NCBI RefSeq assembly: GCF_006228385.1 | Contig: NZ_CP039852.1 | Span: 992,001 to 1,056,000, forward strand | From: Salinimonas iocasae | GTDB lineage: Bacteria > Pseudomonadota > Gammaproteobacteria > Enterobacterales > Alteromonadaceae | Reading direction: 5' to 3' | Length of the DNA: 64,000 nt | Shown: positions 56,033 through 64,000 of the stretch, piece after piece | Layout: the number at the start of each line of letters is the position of its first letter | How positions within the stretch are numbered: the stretch's first letter is position 1 | The notes under the pieces: model-generated | What the model was told of the DNA's origin: nothing | Databases searched by the model: none | What the model saw: only the letters and a program-made list of their open reading frames with translations | Position numbers and translations under genes: made by a program

Positions 56033-56743
56033 GTGAACAAAGCATCATCATTAATTTTATCCGCAGGTATTATTATAGGTCTTAGTCTGTTGGCATTATT
56101 GTTAGGGCGCGCTTTGGTTGAGGTTAAAGCCTGGGACAGAGTGGTCACTGTAAAAGGGCTGTCCGAAAAAGAGTATATAGCCGATACGGTAATCTGGCCG
56201 CTGCAATTTACGGTTGCCGCCAATGACGTCAGTGAGCTGTACAAAACCATTGAAACACAATCGGCTCAGATTAACGCCTTTCTGTTAGCTGCGGGTGTCC
56301 AGGAAAATGAAGTCAGTATAGGCAAACCGGCGATTACCGATAAGCTGGCAAATCAGTATGGCGGGAATGCAAATGTTCAGTTTCGGTATACGGCAACCCA
56401 GACTGTCACGGTTTATTCAAAGCGCGTTGAGCAGGTGCGTAAACTGATGAGTTCCAGTAGCCAGTTGGTAGAAAAGGGAATTGTTCTGTCTACACAAAGC
56501 TATGAAGCGCAAACAGAGTATGTGTTCACCCGCCTCAATGAGGTAAAGCCGGAGATGATAGAGCAGGCGACCCTGAATGCGCGTGAAGTGGCGCAAAAGT
56601 TTGCCAAAGATTCTGATAGTCAGCTAGGCAAAATAAAGCGGGCTAACCAGGGACAGTTTTCAATCAGCGCCAGAGACAAACAACATCCTCACATTAAAAA
56701 AATCAGGGTAGTCTCGACAATTCAGTACACATTGGTCGACTAA
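56033..56743 (+). CDS. SIMPL domain-containing (DUF541) membrane-anchored protein
   Basis: I use GTG 56033, which has GGAGA 6 nt before it. ATG 56021 is 4 codons earlier with no good Shine-Dalgarno. A transmembrane anchor (~6-27) is followed by a SIMPL/DUF541 periplasmic domain: TVKGLSEKEYIADTVIWPL, the Tyr/Thr-rich VQFRYTATQTVTVYSKR and a basic tail ending in VSTIQYTLVD. Related proteins (E. coli YggE, BP26) reduce oxidative stress or form ring assemblies, but the function is not defined. It is monocistronic, directly downstream of the repeat pair. Confidence 0.85.
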   Translation: MNKASSLILSAGIIIGLSLLALLLGRALVEVKAWDRVVTVKGLSEKEYIADTVIWPLQFTVAANDVSELYKTIETQSAQINAFLLAAGVQENEVSIGKPAITDKLANQYGGNANVQFRYTATQTVTVYSKRVEQVRKLMSSSSQLVEKGIVLSTQSYEAQTEYVFTRLNEVKPEMIEQATLNAREVAQKFAKDSDSQLGKIKRANQGQFSISARDKQHPHIKKIRVVSTIQYTLVD

Positions 56744-56822
56744 CGCATCCGGACTTGCGATGAAGTGGCTATTCACTGCTATACTGCGTGGGTGATTATA
56801 TACGGGCTGTTTATCAATAAGC

Positions 56823-57107
56823 ATGACTGATTCGACTTCTTCCCAACCTGCACAGCTGGAATTCTTTGAAGTTCCCAGCCCTTGCATTGGTGTGTGTCAG
56901 TCGGGACCCCGGGGGTATTGCAAAGGGTGTTTTAGAAGCAGGGATGAGCGATTGTACTGGTTACAGGTAGACGCCCCGACCCGACGAAAAATCGTCGCGG
57001 CCTGTTACCGGCGCAAGCAGGCTGCTTTGCGCAAAAAGCGACAGGCTGAAAAAGAAAACCTCACCCCGGTTCAGTCTCAGTTTGATTTATTTGATAATAA
57101 CAGTTAA
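56823..57107 (+). CDS. DUF1289 domain-containing small Cys-rich protein
   Basis: This is a 94-residue protein with PSPCIGVCQSGPRGYCKGCF, the four-Cys DUF1289 signature (CxxxC...CxxC), followed by RSRDERLYW. It probably binds a metal. A basic helix (RRKQAALRKKRQAEKEN) and a short acidic end (FDLFDNN) complete it. The molecular role of the family is unknown to me. Neighbours give no firm hint. The Shine-Dalgarno is weak. Confidence 0.85.
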   Translation: MTDSTSSQPAQLEFFEVPSPCIGVCQSGPRGYCKGCFRSRDERLYWLQVDAPTRRKIVAACYRRKQAALRKKRQAEKENLTPVQSQFDLFDNNS

Positions 57108-57173
57108 CCAAATTTAGCCCGAACGTCGCGCTGTCCTGATATAATAGCGCTACATTTATGGTGGTTTACTTTC

Positions 57174-57998
57174 ATGACGTTAGAAAAACTTGTTGCTTAT
57201 GCGGCCAATTCTTTTGCGTTGCCCGATGTGTGTTTACGGCTTCGCGAGGTGCTTGATGATCATCGCTCTGATGCCGATGACATTGCGCGCCTCATCTCGG
57301 TGGACCCATCGCTGACGGCAAAAATACTGAAGCTGGCCAACAGTGCGCTTTTCCGTTTTCCATCGCAAGTCGATTCGATTAGCCGCGCGGTTAATGTAGT
57401 TGGCGGTGAGGCACTTTACAATTTATCGGTAGCCGAAACAGCAAATGCTGCCTTTAAGACATTCGACAGTCACCTGATTGACCAGGAAAAACACTGGAAC
57501 GAATCAGTCTATTGCGGCATGGCGGCAAAATACCTTGCTCGTCACGTGGGACTGCGCGGGAGCGAGCGTTTTTTCGTTACAGGGATCCTGCATAATCTAA
57601 GCGAGCTGGTGATGGCAAAATACGATCCTAAAGGCTATGAGCGATATCTGGCTGAAGACAGTAAATTATTGCCGTGGGAAAAGCAGCAGCTTGTCTTTGG
57701 TTTTGACTTTGCACACCTGAGTGGTTTAATTCTGGAGCGCTGGCAACTTCCACTGCCGCTTTTCTATCCGGTCAGAAACCTTCATAATGTACAAAAACAA
57801 GCCAATGAAGTGGACATTGCTTTATTAGCATGTGCTCAGCGGGTTACAATCCGTGAGAAAGGCCAGGATGGGCAGGAAAATATCGACCTCTTTACGCCGG
57901 CTATTGCTAATAGCCTGGATATTGAGGGTGAGGCGCTGGGCAATGCAGTGATTTATGCAAACCAGGAAACCAGTAAGGTTGCCTCGCTAATTAATTAA
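57174..57998 (+). CDS. HDOD domain protein
   Basis: The 274-residue protein is a single HDOD domain (~residues 10-210). It shows ALPDVCLRLREVLDD, LISVDPSLTAKILKLANSA, SISRAVNVVGGEALYNLSV and TGILHNLSELVMAKY, which replaces the metal-binding HD by HN. HDOD proteins are non-catalytic regulators in signalling, often c-di-GMP- or motility-related (knowledge). No output domain is fused. It stands alone between DUF1289 and DUF481 genes. Confidence 0.88.
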   Translation: MTLEKLVAYAANSFALPDVCLRLREVLDDHRSDADDIARLISVDPSLTAKILKLANSALFRFPSQVDSISRAVNVVGGEALYNLSVAETANAAFKTFDSHLIDQEKHWNESVYCGMAAKYLARHVGLRGSERFFVTGILHNLSELVMAKYDPKGYERYLAEDSKLLPWEKQQLVFGFDFAHLSGLILERWQLPLPLFYPVRNLHNVQKQANEVDIALLACAQRVTIREKGQDGQENIDLFTPAIANSLDIEGEALGNAVIYANQETSKVASLIN

Positions 57999-58055
57999 TA
58001 AAAACAATCGGCCAGGGACGGAATACTTTGCGCTAAATGTCATTCGAACCCATTT

Positions 58056-58871
58056 ATGTTAAACCAACCTAAAGCCTGGTTTTGGGGCGCTGCCTTGGTT
58101 ATTGCCTGCAGTTTTCCAACACAGGCAGCCGATAAAAATTTAATACAGACTCTGTATCATACCGAGTTTACCTTTAATCAGGATGAGGCTGAGGAGCTGT
58201 TTTCGCTAGATGGCGAAATCGGCGTGCTTAATGCCAGTGGTAACACTGATGCTACGTCGCTAAAACTGGGGATTATTTCAGAGCAGGAAACACCGAACTG
58301 GAACAATAACTACTCAGCAGATTTTCTGTATAAGCAGACTGAAGTAGAGTCGGACGGTGAAAAACAAGACCGGGTCAGTGCCCAGCGTTTTTACGGAACC
58401 GCCCAGTTTGACTATAAGCTGGACATGCCGGGACGACGTCTTTTTATGTATGCCGATTATGAGAATGACCGTTTTAACGGTTATGAATATCGGGCAACAT
58501 TGGCCAGTGGGTGGTCTCATCGCATGTGGAACACTGATGAAAGCATGTTCCGCTATAGTATCGGACCAGGATATGGTTTTGTTAAAGCGGAAGATGACAC
58601 GGTAAGCAATGCTAATGATGGACTGATTTTGCGTGCCTCCGGTGAATACCAGTATCAGTGGTATACCGGGTCACGGTTACGGCAGTTTTTAAGTGCTGAA
58701 ATAGGCGCTAATAATATTAAAACGCGGTCAGAAACCGCGCTTTCGGCAAATTTGTTTGACTCGCTGGCGATGAAATTATCTTTCGTCGTTGCGTATGAGA
58801 CACAGCCGGTAGGCGATATCTCGGGGCTGAATACCGAAACCTCATTGTCTGTGGTGTATCGCTTCTTCTGA
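58056..58871 (+). CDS. DUF481 outer-membrane-type protein, first paralogue
   Basis: This 271-residue secreted protein has a signal peptide (cleavage near QAA, residue ~25) and a DUF481 beta-rich domain. Features are the GEIGVLNASGNTDATSLKLG start, WNNNYSADFLYKQ, MYADYENDRFNGYEYR, the YSIGPGYGF turn and terminal aromatic YRFF. This is the beta-barrel pattern of YdiY-like salt/pH-induced proteins. The Phe C-terminus fits outer-membrane insertion. It is followed by a hairpin and a second DUF481 gene, evidently a tandem duplicate. Confidence 0.85.
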   Translation: MLNQPKAWFWGAALVIACSFPTQAADKNLIQTLYHTEFTFNQDEAEELFSLDGEIGVLNASGNTDATSLKLGIISEQETPNWNNNYSADFLYKQTEVESDGEKQDRVSAQRFYGTAQFDYKLDMPGRRLFMYADYENDRFNGYEYRATLASGWSHRMWNTDESMFRYSIGPGYGFVKAEDDTVSNANDGLILRASGEYQYQWYTGSRLRQFLSAEIGANNIKTRSETALSANLFDSLAMKLSFVVAYETQPVGDISGLNTETSLSVVYRFF

Positions 58872-58908
58872 ATCAGGGATGCCTGTGAGCAAAAGCTCAA
58901 CGAATAAT

Positions 58909-58942
58909 AAGGCCCGACAATAATGTTCGGGTCATTTTTTTG
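58909..58942 (+). terminator. Hairpin with T run between the two DUF481 genes
   Basis: CCCGACA and TGTTCGGG pair with one bulge around ATAA, followed by TCATTTTTTT. It could terminate the first DUF481 transcript. Confidence 0.65.
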
Positions 58943-58961
58943 GAATATTATGAGGAATAAC

Positions 58962-59708
58962 ATGAAACGAACAGTATTAGCTGTCACTGTTATCGGTGCG
59001 CTTTTTTCAACTACGGCCTTCGCCCAGACTAAACAAAAGCCTTTAACGCTGGAAGGTGGCCTGGGTTTCATCTTTACCACAGGTAATACCGATACCACCT
59101 CTGTAAACGGTTCACTGGAGTCGCATCAGGAGCTGGAACGCTGGAGTAACGACTACAGCCTGAGTGGCCTTTATAAAGAAGAAGCTGTTGAAAATGACGA
59201 AGGTGTCGAGGAAGACAGAACATCAGCACAACGCTTTGATGCCCGTGCACAGGCTAACTACAAACTGGATAATCCGGATTATCGTCTGTTCGGGTTCGCT
59301 TCGTACGAAGATGACCGTTTTAGCTCGTATAACTATCAGTCCACAATCGCAGCGGGTTGGAACCATAAGTTATGGCAGGACGATACCACGTCATTTGAAT
59401 ACTCAATCGGTCCGGGTTACGCATTCAACGAAACACAGGATGGCGAGTCGCAAAACGGTATCATTGTTCGTGCATCAAGTGCCTTTCAGTGGTTGATCTC
59501 TGATACCGCGAAATTCACCCAGACAGTCAGTACCGAAGTGGGTAGTGAAAACACGAAATCTGCTGCCGAGAGTGCGCTTACCGCCTCAATCAGTGGCAAC
59601 TTGTCACTGAAAGTATCTGTTTCACTGAACCACAACTCGAATGTTGAACCAGACAAAGAAAAGCTGGATACCGAAACAGCAGTCACGCTGGTTTACAGCT
59701 TCCTGTAA
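58962..59708 (+). CDS. DUF481 outer-membrane-type protein, second paralogue
   Basis: The start is ATG 58962, 6 nt after GAGGA, giving MKRTVLAVTVIGALFSTTAFA as signal peptide. An earlier ATG lies in the preceding terminator. The 248-residue product repeats the first paralogue's pattern: LEGGLGFIFTTGNTDTTS, WSNDYSLSGLYKEEAVE, FASYEDDRFSSYNYQST and YSIGPGYAF, ending VTLVYSFL. The terminal Leu rather than Phe is a small difference. Similarity over the whole length supports duplication followed by divergence. Confidence 0.87.
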   Translation: MKRTVLAVTVIGALFSTTAFAQTKQKPLTLEGGLGFIFTTGNTDTTSVNGSLESHQELERWSNDYSLSGLYKEEAVENDEGVEEDRTSAQRFDARAQANYKLDNPDYRLFGFASYEDDRFSSYNYQSTIAAGWNHKLWQDDTTSFEYSIGPGYAFNETQDGESQNGIIVRASSAFQWLISDTAKFTQTVSTEVGSENTKSAAESALTASISGNLSLKVSVSLNHNSNVEPDKEKLDTETAVTLVYSFL

Positions 59709-59725
59709 AAACAGAACCTCACACT

Positions 59726-59755
59726 AAAAAGCCAACCTCCCGGTTGGCTTTTTTA
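59726..59755. terminator. Bidirectional terminator between DUF481 gene and serA
   Basis: AAAAGCCAACC and GGTTGGCTTTT pair around TCCC, with T runs on both strands. It lies between the convergent stops at 59708 and 59777. Confidence 0.85.
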
Positions 59756-59776
59756 TTAACACAAAGAAGCAACGTT

Positions 59777-61006
59777 TTAGTGAAGCAAACGCGCCTTAAT
59801 CGTGCCATCAATCTGCATTAACTGGGTAAGTCCATCGTAGGCTTTGTCCGCTTCAACATCAATGACCACATAACCGACATCGGCAGTCGTTTGCAGGTAT
59901 TGTGCTTCGATGTTGATGCCACGCTCTGCAAATGTGCGGTTGATTTGCATGATCACACCCGGACGGTTTTCATGGATGTGCAGCAGGCGCGAACGCCCCG
60001 GATGATCTGGTAGCGATACTTCCGGAAAATTAACTGCAGACAGGGTAGAGCCGTTATCGCTGTATTTAGCCAGTTTACCCGCTACTTCCACACCAATGTT
60101 TTCCTGCGCTTCCTGGGTACTGCCACCCACATGCGGCGTTAATATTACATTATCGAACTGGCGTAACGGTGATTCAAACGTTTCAGAGTTTGACTTGGGC
60201 TCAACCGGAAATACATCAATAGCAGCACCACTTAGCGCCTTCGCTTCCAAAGCTTTTACCAGTGCGTCGATATCTACCACGGTGCCTCGTGAAGCGTTTA
60301 TAAGAATCGCGCCTTCTTTCATTTTTGACAGCGTATCAGCATTGATGAGGTCTTTTGTCTGGGCTGTCTCAGGAACATGGAGAGTAACAACGTCAGAGGT
60401 GTTGAGCAGCTTGTCCAGACTCTTAACCTGGCTAGAATTACCCAGCACCAGCTTGTCTTCAATATCGTAAAACTGCACACGCATTCCCAGGTGCTCGGCA
60501 AGTATGCTTAATTGGGTTCCTATGTGACCGTAACCGATAATTCCCAGCGTTTTGCCCCGGGCCTCAAATGAGCCGTCTGCTGTTTTATCCCATTCCCCGC
60601 GGTGTGCCATGGCATTTTTCTCAGGAACTTTTCTAAGTAACAGAATAATTTGACCAAGCACCAGTTCAGCCACTGAGCGGGTATTGGAGAAGGGGGCGTT
60701 AAAAACCGGAATGCCCCGTTTTTGTGTAGCGTTTAAATCAACCTGATTGGTGCCTATGCAAAAGCACCCTACAGCAACCAACTTGCTTGCTGCGTCAACG
60801 ACCGCCTCGGTCAACTGAGTACGGGAGCGAATGCCAATGAAGTGAACATCTTTTACCTTCTCAATCAGTTCATCTTCAGGCAGTGAGGTTTTGAGATACT
60901 CTATATTGGTATACCCGCTGTTCTGCAGGGTTTCTACAGCACTTTTGTGAACACCTTCAAGTAACAGGATACGGATTTTTTCTTTGGGTAATGACACTTT
61001 GCTCAT
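59777..61006 (-). CDS. serA: D-3-phosphoglycerate dehydrogenase SerA
   Basis: This 409-residue enzyme (E. coli 410) starts serine synthesis by oxidising 3-phosphoglycerate. It shows FIGIRSRTQLTEAVVDAA, the NAD motif LGIIGYGHIGTQLS, catalytic NASRGTVVDIDAL (Arg) and ILTPHVGGSTQEAQ (His). A C-terminal ACT domain (~335-409; RPGVIMQINRTFAERGINIE) confers serine feedback inhibition in E. coli. rpiA lies 117 bp upstream on the same strand, an arrangement different from the divergent E. coli pair. Confidence 0.97.
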   Translation of the reverse strand: MSKVSLPKEKIRILLLEGVHKSAVETLQNSGYTNIEYLKTSLPEDELIEKVKDVHFIGIRSRTQLTEAVVDAASKLVAVGCFCIGTNQVDLNATQKRGIPVFNAPFSNTRSVAELVLGQIILLLRKVPEKNAMAHRGEWDKTADGSFEARGKTLGIIGYGHIGTQLSILAEHLGMRVQFYDIEDKLVLGNSSQVKSLDKLLNTSDVVTLHVPETAQTKDLINADTLSKMKEGAILINASRGTVVDIDALVKALEAKALSGAAIDVFPVEPKSNSETFESPLRQFDNVILTPHVGGSTQEAQENIGVEVAGKLAKYSDNGSTLSAVNFPEVSLPDHPGRSRLLHIHENRPGVIMQINRTFAERGINIEAQYLQTTADVGYVVIDVEADKAYDGLTQLMQIDGTIKARLLH

Positions 61007-61123
61007 GAACGCATCTCAAAAATAAAAAAGTAAAAGACATCTGGACGTCTAAACGTATCAGATGATCGGCAGGCTGAAAAGGATAAGTTTGTTTTTTGTA
61101 CCTGCCCGAAAACGCCAGACCCG

Positions 61124-61780
61124 TTAATCGTATTGATTGACGCCGTTGTCATCTGCGCACAGCACAATGTTAGCTCCACGCATGGCAAATAATCCATTAG
61201 TAACCACGCCGGCAAGGTTATTAATTTGTGCTTCCAGCTCCCGCGGATTCAGAATCTCCAGATTATGCACATCTAATATTACGTTACCATTGTCGGTAGT
61301 TACGCCCTGACGGTAAACCGGATCGCCTCCGAGTTTTACCAGTTCTCTGGCTACGTAGGAACGCGCCATTGGAATTACTTCTACCGGTAGTGGAAATTTA
61401 CCAAGCACAGGTATCCGTTTAGTGTCATCAACAATACAAATGAACGTGCGAGCTACCGCAGAGACAATTTTTTCCTGCGTTAGCGCTGCGCCACCTCCTT
61501 TTATCATATGCTTATGCTCAGTAACCTCGTCAGCGCCGTCAATATAGACATCAAGCTCGTCTACCTCATTTAAGTCGAAAACCTGAATTCCGTGGTTCTT
61601 CAGACGCTCTGTAGAAGCATTGGAGCTGGATACTGCCCCGATGATATCGTTTTTCATGTCGGCAAGCCCGTCTATGAAATAGTTCACTGTAGAGCCGGTG
61701 CCGACACCAACAATCGTATCTGGTTTGATAAACTTCAGTGCTGCTTTTGCTACCGCTTCTTTCTTCTGATTCTGGTCCAT
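61124..61780 (-). CDS. rpiA: Ribose-5-phosphate isomerase A
   Basis: This 218-residue enzyme (E. coli 219) interconverts ribose 5-phosphate and ribulose 5-phosphate. It shows the phosphate loop [16 protein letters not shown], catalytic [22 protein letters not shown] and the C-terminal [16 protein letters not shown] strong GGAGG precedes the ATG. It connects with the ribokinase and nucleoside hydrolase genes upstream by producing or consuming ribose 5-phosphate. Confidence 0.97.
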   Translation of the reverse strand: MDQNQKKEAVAKAALKFIKPDTIVGVGTGSTVNYFIDGLADMKNDIIGAVSSSNASTERLKNHGIQVFDLNEVDELDVYIDGADEVTEHKHMIKGGGAALTQEKIVSAVARTFICIVDDTKRIPVLGKFPLPVEVIPMARSYVARELVKLGGDPVYRQGVTTDNGNVILDVHNLEILNPRELEAQINNLAGVVTNGLFAMRGANIVLCADDNGVNQYD

Positions 61781-61840
61781 ACACCCTCCTTATTCTGTTA
61801 GCGCAAAGTGTACCGCAACTCGTGAATATTTTGAGCCTGT

Positions 61841-62443
61841 TTACGCGCTTTTATCGAATTGCCATATTTTGTCAGGGGTAATAATGATATCGCAGGGAAC
61901 ATCCCACGGTGCAACAGGTAGTTCATCAACCTGCTGGCAGCTATGAGCGATACCCGCTAGGCGAGGACGTCGGGGATTCTCGCGATAATGAGCCAGGGTG
62001 CGATCGTAAAACCCGCCGCCCATCCCCAGACGATTTCCGGCAGCGTCAAAGCCGACTAAAGGCATCAGCATAATATCGTGCTCGTCCATCAGTCGAATAG
62101 ATTGTGCAGCGAGGTGAGGCTCTGCAATGTTGAAGCGATTCAATCGCATAGGCGTGTTTGCGTGATAATCCAGAAAAAGCAAATGTTTATGGGTAATCGG
62201 GTGTAGCACAGGCAGCGAAACGGCAATATCTGATGATTGACAGTATGCAATCACTTCCGACAAATCGGGCTCACCGTCGTTGGCAAGATAAGCGCCGATG
62301 CGACGAGCACCAGTAAACCATGACAGCGATTTTAGCTGCTCAGCAAGCATCGACGAAGCGATCCTTTGCTCTTCAGAGGTTAACCTGTTACGGGCCTTGC
62401 GTAATTCCTGTCGCAATTTGCCGCGACCTGGCGAATCAGTCAT
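61841..62443 (-). CDS. fau: 5-formyltetrahydrofolate cyclo-ligase
   Basis: This enzyme (200 residues; E. coli YgfA/Fau) converts 5-formyl-THF to 5,10-methenyl-THF with ATP. Typical elements are RQELRKARNRLTSEEQRIA, LPVLHPITHKHLLFLDY and the ATP site VGFDAAGNRLGMGGGFYDRTL. The C-terminal DVPCDIIITPD also fits. In E. coli it follows zapA and the 6S RNA gene. Here only a 125-bp gap and a nucleoside hydrolase gene lie upstream. Confidence 0.93.
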   Translation of the reverse strand: MTDSPGRGKLRQELRKARNRLTSEEQRIASSMLAEQLKSLSWFTGARRIGAYLANDGEPDLSEVIAYCQSSDIAVSLPVLHPITHKHLLFLDYHANTPMRLNRFNIAEPHLAAQSIRLMDEHDIMLMPLVGFDAAGNRLGMGGGFYDRTLAHYRENPRRPRLAGIAHSCQQVDELPVAPWDVPCDIIITPDKIWQFDKSA

Positions 62444-62514
62444 GAAACAAAGACTCCGGCTAGGGAAATGCCTAGCATACGTTGCCGCTAAATGATTGCA
62501 ATACCGCTGCGGGT

Positions 62515-62541
62515 AAATAAAAAAGCCGGCGAAGAGCCGGC
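62515..62541 (-). terminator. Terminator of rbsK-nucleoside hydrolase unit
   Basis: On the minus strand GCCGGC/GCCGGC with a 5-nt loop is followed by TTTTTTATTT, 27 bp after the nucleoside hydrolase stop. Confidence 0.85.
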
Positions 62542-62568
62542 CGGCTTTAGAAAGGTTATTTTAAATGC

Positions 62569-63510
62569 TTACTTCGCGTAGGTGTCTATAAACAGAGCTT
62601 CTAAACGCTCAGCGTCGACTTTAGTCGCCACTTTAACGGTTTGCGCTTCAGTCCACAGTGGGCTGGCAGTGCTGCCAAAGGGGGCAACGATAGTCTGCCC
62701 ACGATTTAAGTCGTCGGTTGAAACCCGAATATTGCCCTCTGTCATTTCAAACAGATCCGGTTGAATCAGATGCGCTAACGGGAAGGCATCATGGAAACAA
62801 CATACGCGCTCTTCGCCTTCTTTTGTATAAAAGTCGATATAGAACTGAGCAGCTTGCTGCACAAAGCCACCCAGCTTTTCATTCTTTTCTGCCAGCGTAT
62901 CGACAAACGCTTCTTTAAAGCGAACCGTATTGGTGACATCCAACCCGAACATAGCGATGTCCCAGTCAGCTGAAAAAACGATGTCGGCCGCGTGGGCGTC
63001 GTTCCAGATATTAGCTTCTGCTACCGGCGTGACATTACCAGGAACAAACGCAGCGCCACCCATAATACTGACACCTTTCACCAGTTTAGGAAGTTCAGGT
63101 TCAAGACGCAGTGCCAGGGCAAGGTTACCCAGAGGACCAATGGCAACCAGGGTAATTTCGCCAGGGTACTTGCGGGCCATATCTACGATAAACTGAGCAG
63201 AACTGCGGGGATCCAGCTCGCCTTCTGCGGCCGGGTAATCAATGTTTCCGAATCCGTCTTCACCGTGAACAAAGTGTGCGTAGGATGATTCCGGACCCAC
63301 CCACGGCATACCAACACCTTTGGTTACCGGAATATCCTTGCCCGCCAGTTTACACAAAGTGATGGCATTTTTTGCAGACATATCAACAGGCACATTTCCG
63401 AATACGGTCGTCAGTCCCAGTACCTCAATATCCGGCGACTGAAACGCAAAAAAGATAGCCATTGCATCATCAATACCCGGATCGGTATCTAAAATTATTT
63501 TGTGTGTCAT
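62569..63510 (-). CDS. Nucleoside hydrolase (inosine-uridine preferring family)
   Basis: The start is ATG 63510 (MTHKIILDTDPG). An in-frame TTG five codons earlier is less likely. The 313-residue cytosolic enzyme cleaves ribonucleosides to base and ribose. The calcium/ribose site DTDPGIDDAMAIFFAF is diagnostic. AIGPLGNLALAL, VSIMGGAAFVPGNVTPVAEA, NIWNDAHAADIVF and a late catalytic-site His (CCFHDAFPLAH) follow. It begins 18 bp after the ribokinase stop, a co-transcribed nucleoside salvage pair. Confidence 0.95.
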   Translation of the reverse strand: MTHKIILDTDPGIDDAMAIFFAFQSPDIEVLGLTTVFGNVPVDMSAKNAITLCKLAGKDIPVTKGVGMPWVGPESSYAHFVHGEDGFGNIDYPAAEGELDPRSSAQFIVDMARKYPGEITLVAIGPLGNLALALRLEPELPKLVKGVSIMGGAAFVPGNVTPVAEANIWNDAHAADIVFSADWDIAMFGLDVTNTVRFKEAFVDTLAEKNEKLGGFVQQAAQFYIDFYTKEGEERVCCFHDAFPLAHLIQPDLFEMTEGNIRVSTDDLNRGQTIVAPFGSTASPLWTEAQTVKVATKVDAERLEALFIDTYAK

Positions 63511-63528
63511 TATTTTTTGTTCCAAAAA

Positions 63529-64000
63529 TCAGGCTTGTTTTGCCAAAAAGCGGTCGACTTCCTGTTGGGAAGGAATTGATTGAGCGGCACCCTGACGGGT
63601 AACTGCCAAAGCGGACGCAGCACAACCGCGTTTCAGTGCCTGGCGTGCATCAGTATGATTGCTGTAAGCAGATAAAAAGTAGCCGATAAACGTATCGCCA
63701 GCAGCAGTTGTATCTACCGCTTCTACTTTAAAGGCAGGCACTTTTTCAACTTCGTCCTTACGAATCATCATCACGCCTTCTTTACCCAGTGTGATTAGCA
63801 CTTCTGCGTGCTGCCACTTTTCCTGAAAACAACTGACTATTTCATCAAGCGAAGACTGCCCGGTTATAGCGGCAGCTTCTGTTTCGTTCACGATGAGCAA
63901 GTCAACGCAATCTAACGGAAGTTCGTGAACGTTGTCACTCATAGGAGCCGGGTTAAACGCCACTTTCAGCCCTTTTTCGCGAGCCTGCCTGAGCACCTCG
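63529..64000 (-). CDS. rbsK: Ribokinase (PfkB family), C-terminal part; 5' end outside window
   Basis: The frame is open to the right edge, so only the last ~157 residues are present. It shows PfkB-family elements: VAFNPAPMSDNV, VNETEAAAITG, ITLGKEGVMM and the catalytic DTTAAGDTFIGYF with the base Asp. ASALAVTRQGAAQSIPS is typical of ribokinase. It phosphorylates ribose released by the downstream nucleoside hydrolase. Another PfkB sugar or nucleoside kinase is possible because the N-terminus is not visible. Confidence 0.88.
   Translation of the reverse strand, partial: EVLRQAREKGLKVAFNPAPMSDNVHELPLDCVDLLIVNETEAAAITGQSSLDEIVSCFQEKWQHAEVLITLGKEGVMMIRKDEVEKVPAFKVEAVDTTAAGDTFIGYFLSAYSNHTDARQALKRGCAASALAVTRQGAAQSIPSQQEVDRFLAKQA

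Noticed and set aside
62444..62568. 6S RNA gene upstream of fau as in E. coli
   Set aside because: The gap is only 125 bp, contains the nucleoside hydrolase terminator, and is shorter than a 6S RNA.

Overview
The window is a chromosomal segment of a marine-type gammaproteobacterium, most likely Alteromonadales (Alteromonadaceae). The evidence is the protein types and gene order: a complete dcw cluster in Escherichia coli order, M23 peptidase-secA-mutT, pilA/pilC/pilD-coaE-zapD-yacG, nadC/ampD, pdhR-aceEF-lpdA, serA-rpiA-fau, plus SapC, PrsK/PrsR, DUF481 and TPR-GGDEF proteins. Genus cannot be fixed from sequence alone. I see no rRNA, tRNA, CRISPR array, transposase or prophage gene.

Layout. 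1-2.9 kb: end of the PEP-CTERM/XrtA histidine kinase PrsK and its sigma-54 response regulator PrsR. 2.9-9.3 kb: periplasmic TPR/GGDEF diguanylate cyclase, a secreted alpha/beta hydrolase, an M19 dipeptidase and SapC. 9.4-27.5 kb: division and cell-wall cluster mraZ-rsmH-ftsL-ftsI-murE-murF-mraY-murD-ftsW-murG-murC-ddlB-ftsQ-ftsA-ftsZ-lpxC, mostly with overlapping stop/start codons, preceded by a near-consensus LexA box, a sigma-70-like promoter and MraZ-type repeats. 27.6-29.4 kb: an inserted lipoprotein glycosidase with a LacI-type operator. 29.6-33.8 kb: M23 peptidase, secA, mutT. 33.8-40.7 kb, minus strand: pilA, pilC, pilD, coaE, zapD, yacG and an aspartoacylase, preceded by nadC and an aspartic protease. 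pilB is absent from its usual place between pilA and pilC. 40.8-48.9 kb: ampD and pdhR-aceE-aceF-lpdA with a PdhR box. 49-54.5 kb: LysR regulator divergent from an RND efflux pair. 54.6-55.9 kb: two about 504-bp direct repeats packed with hairpins. 56-59.7 kb: SIMPL, DUF1289, HDOD and two DUF481 genes. 59.8-64 kb, minus strand: serA, rpiA, fau, nucleoside hydrolase and a partial ribokinase.

How the parts work together. The 9.4-27.5 kb block supplies the peptidoglycan precursor pathway, divisome core and first committed lipid A step. AmpD and the M23 peptidase handle wall recycling and cleavage, and ZapD supports the FtsZ ring. Nucleoside hydrolase, ribokinase and RpiA together form a ribose salvage route into the pentose phosphate pathway. 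The most unexplained sequence is the hairpin-rich tandem repeat at 54.77-55.87 kb, which contains a conserved Shine-Dalgarno plus 10-codon frame. The most testable regulatory novelty is the LexA box in front of the dcw cluster.
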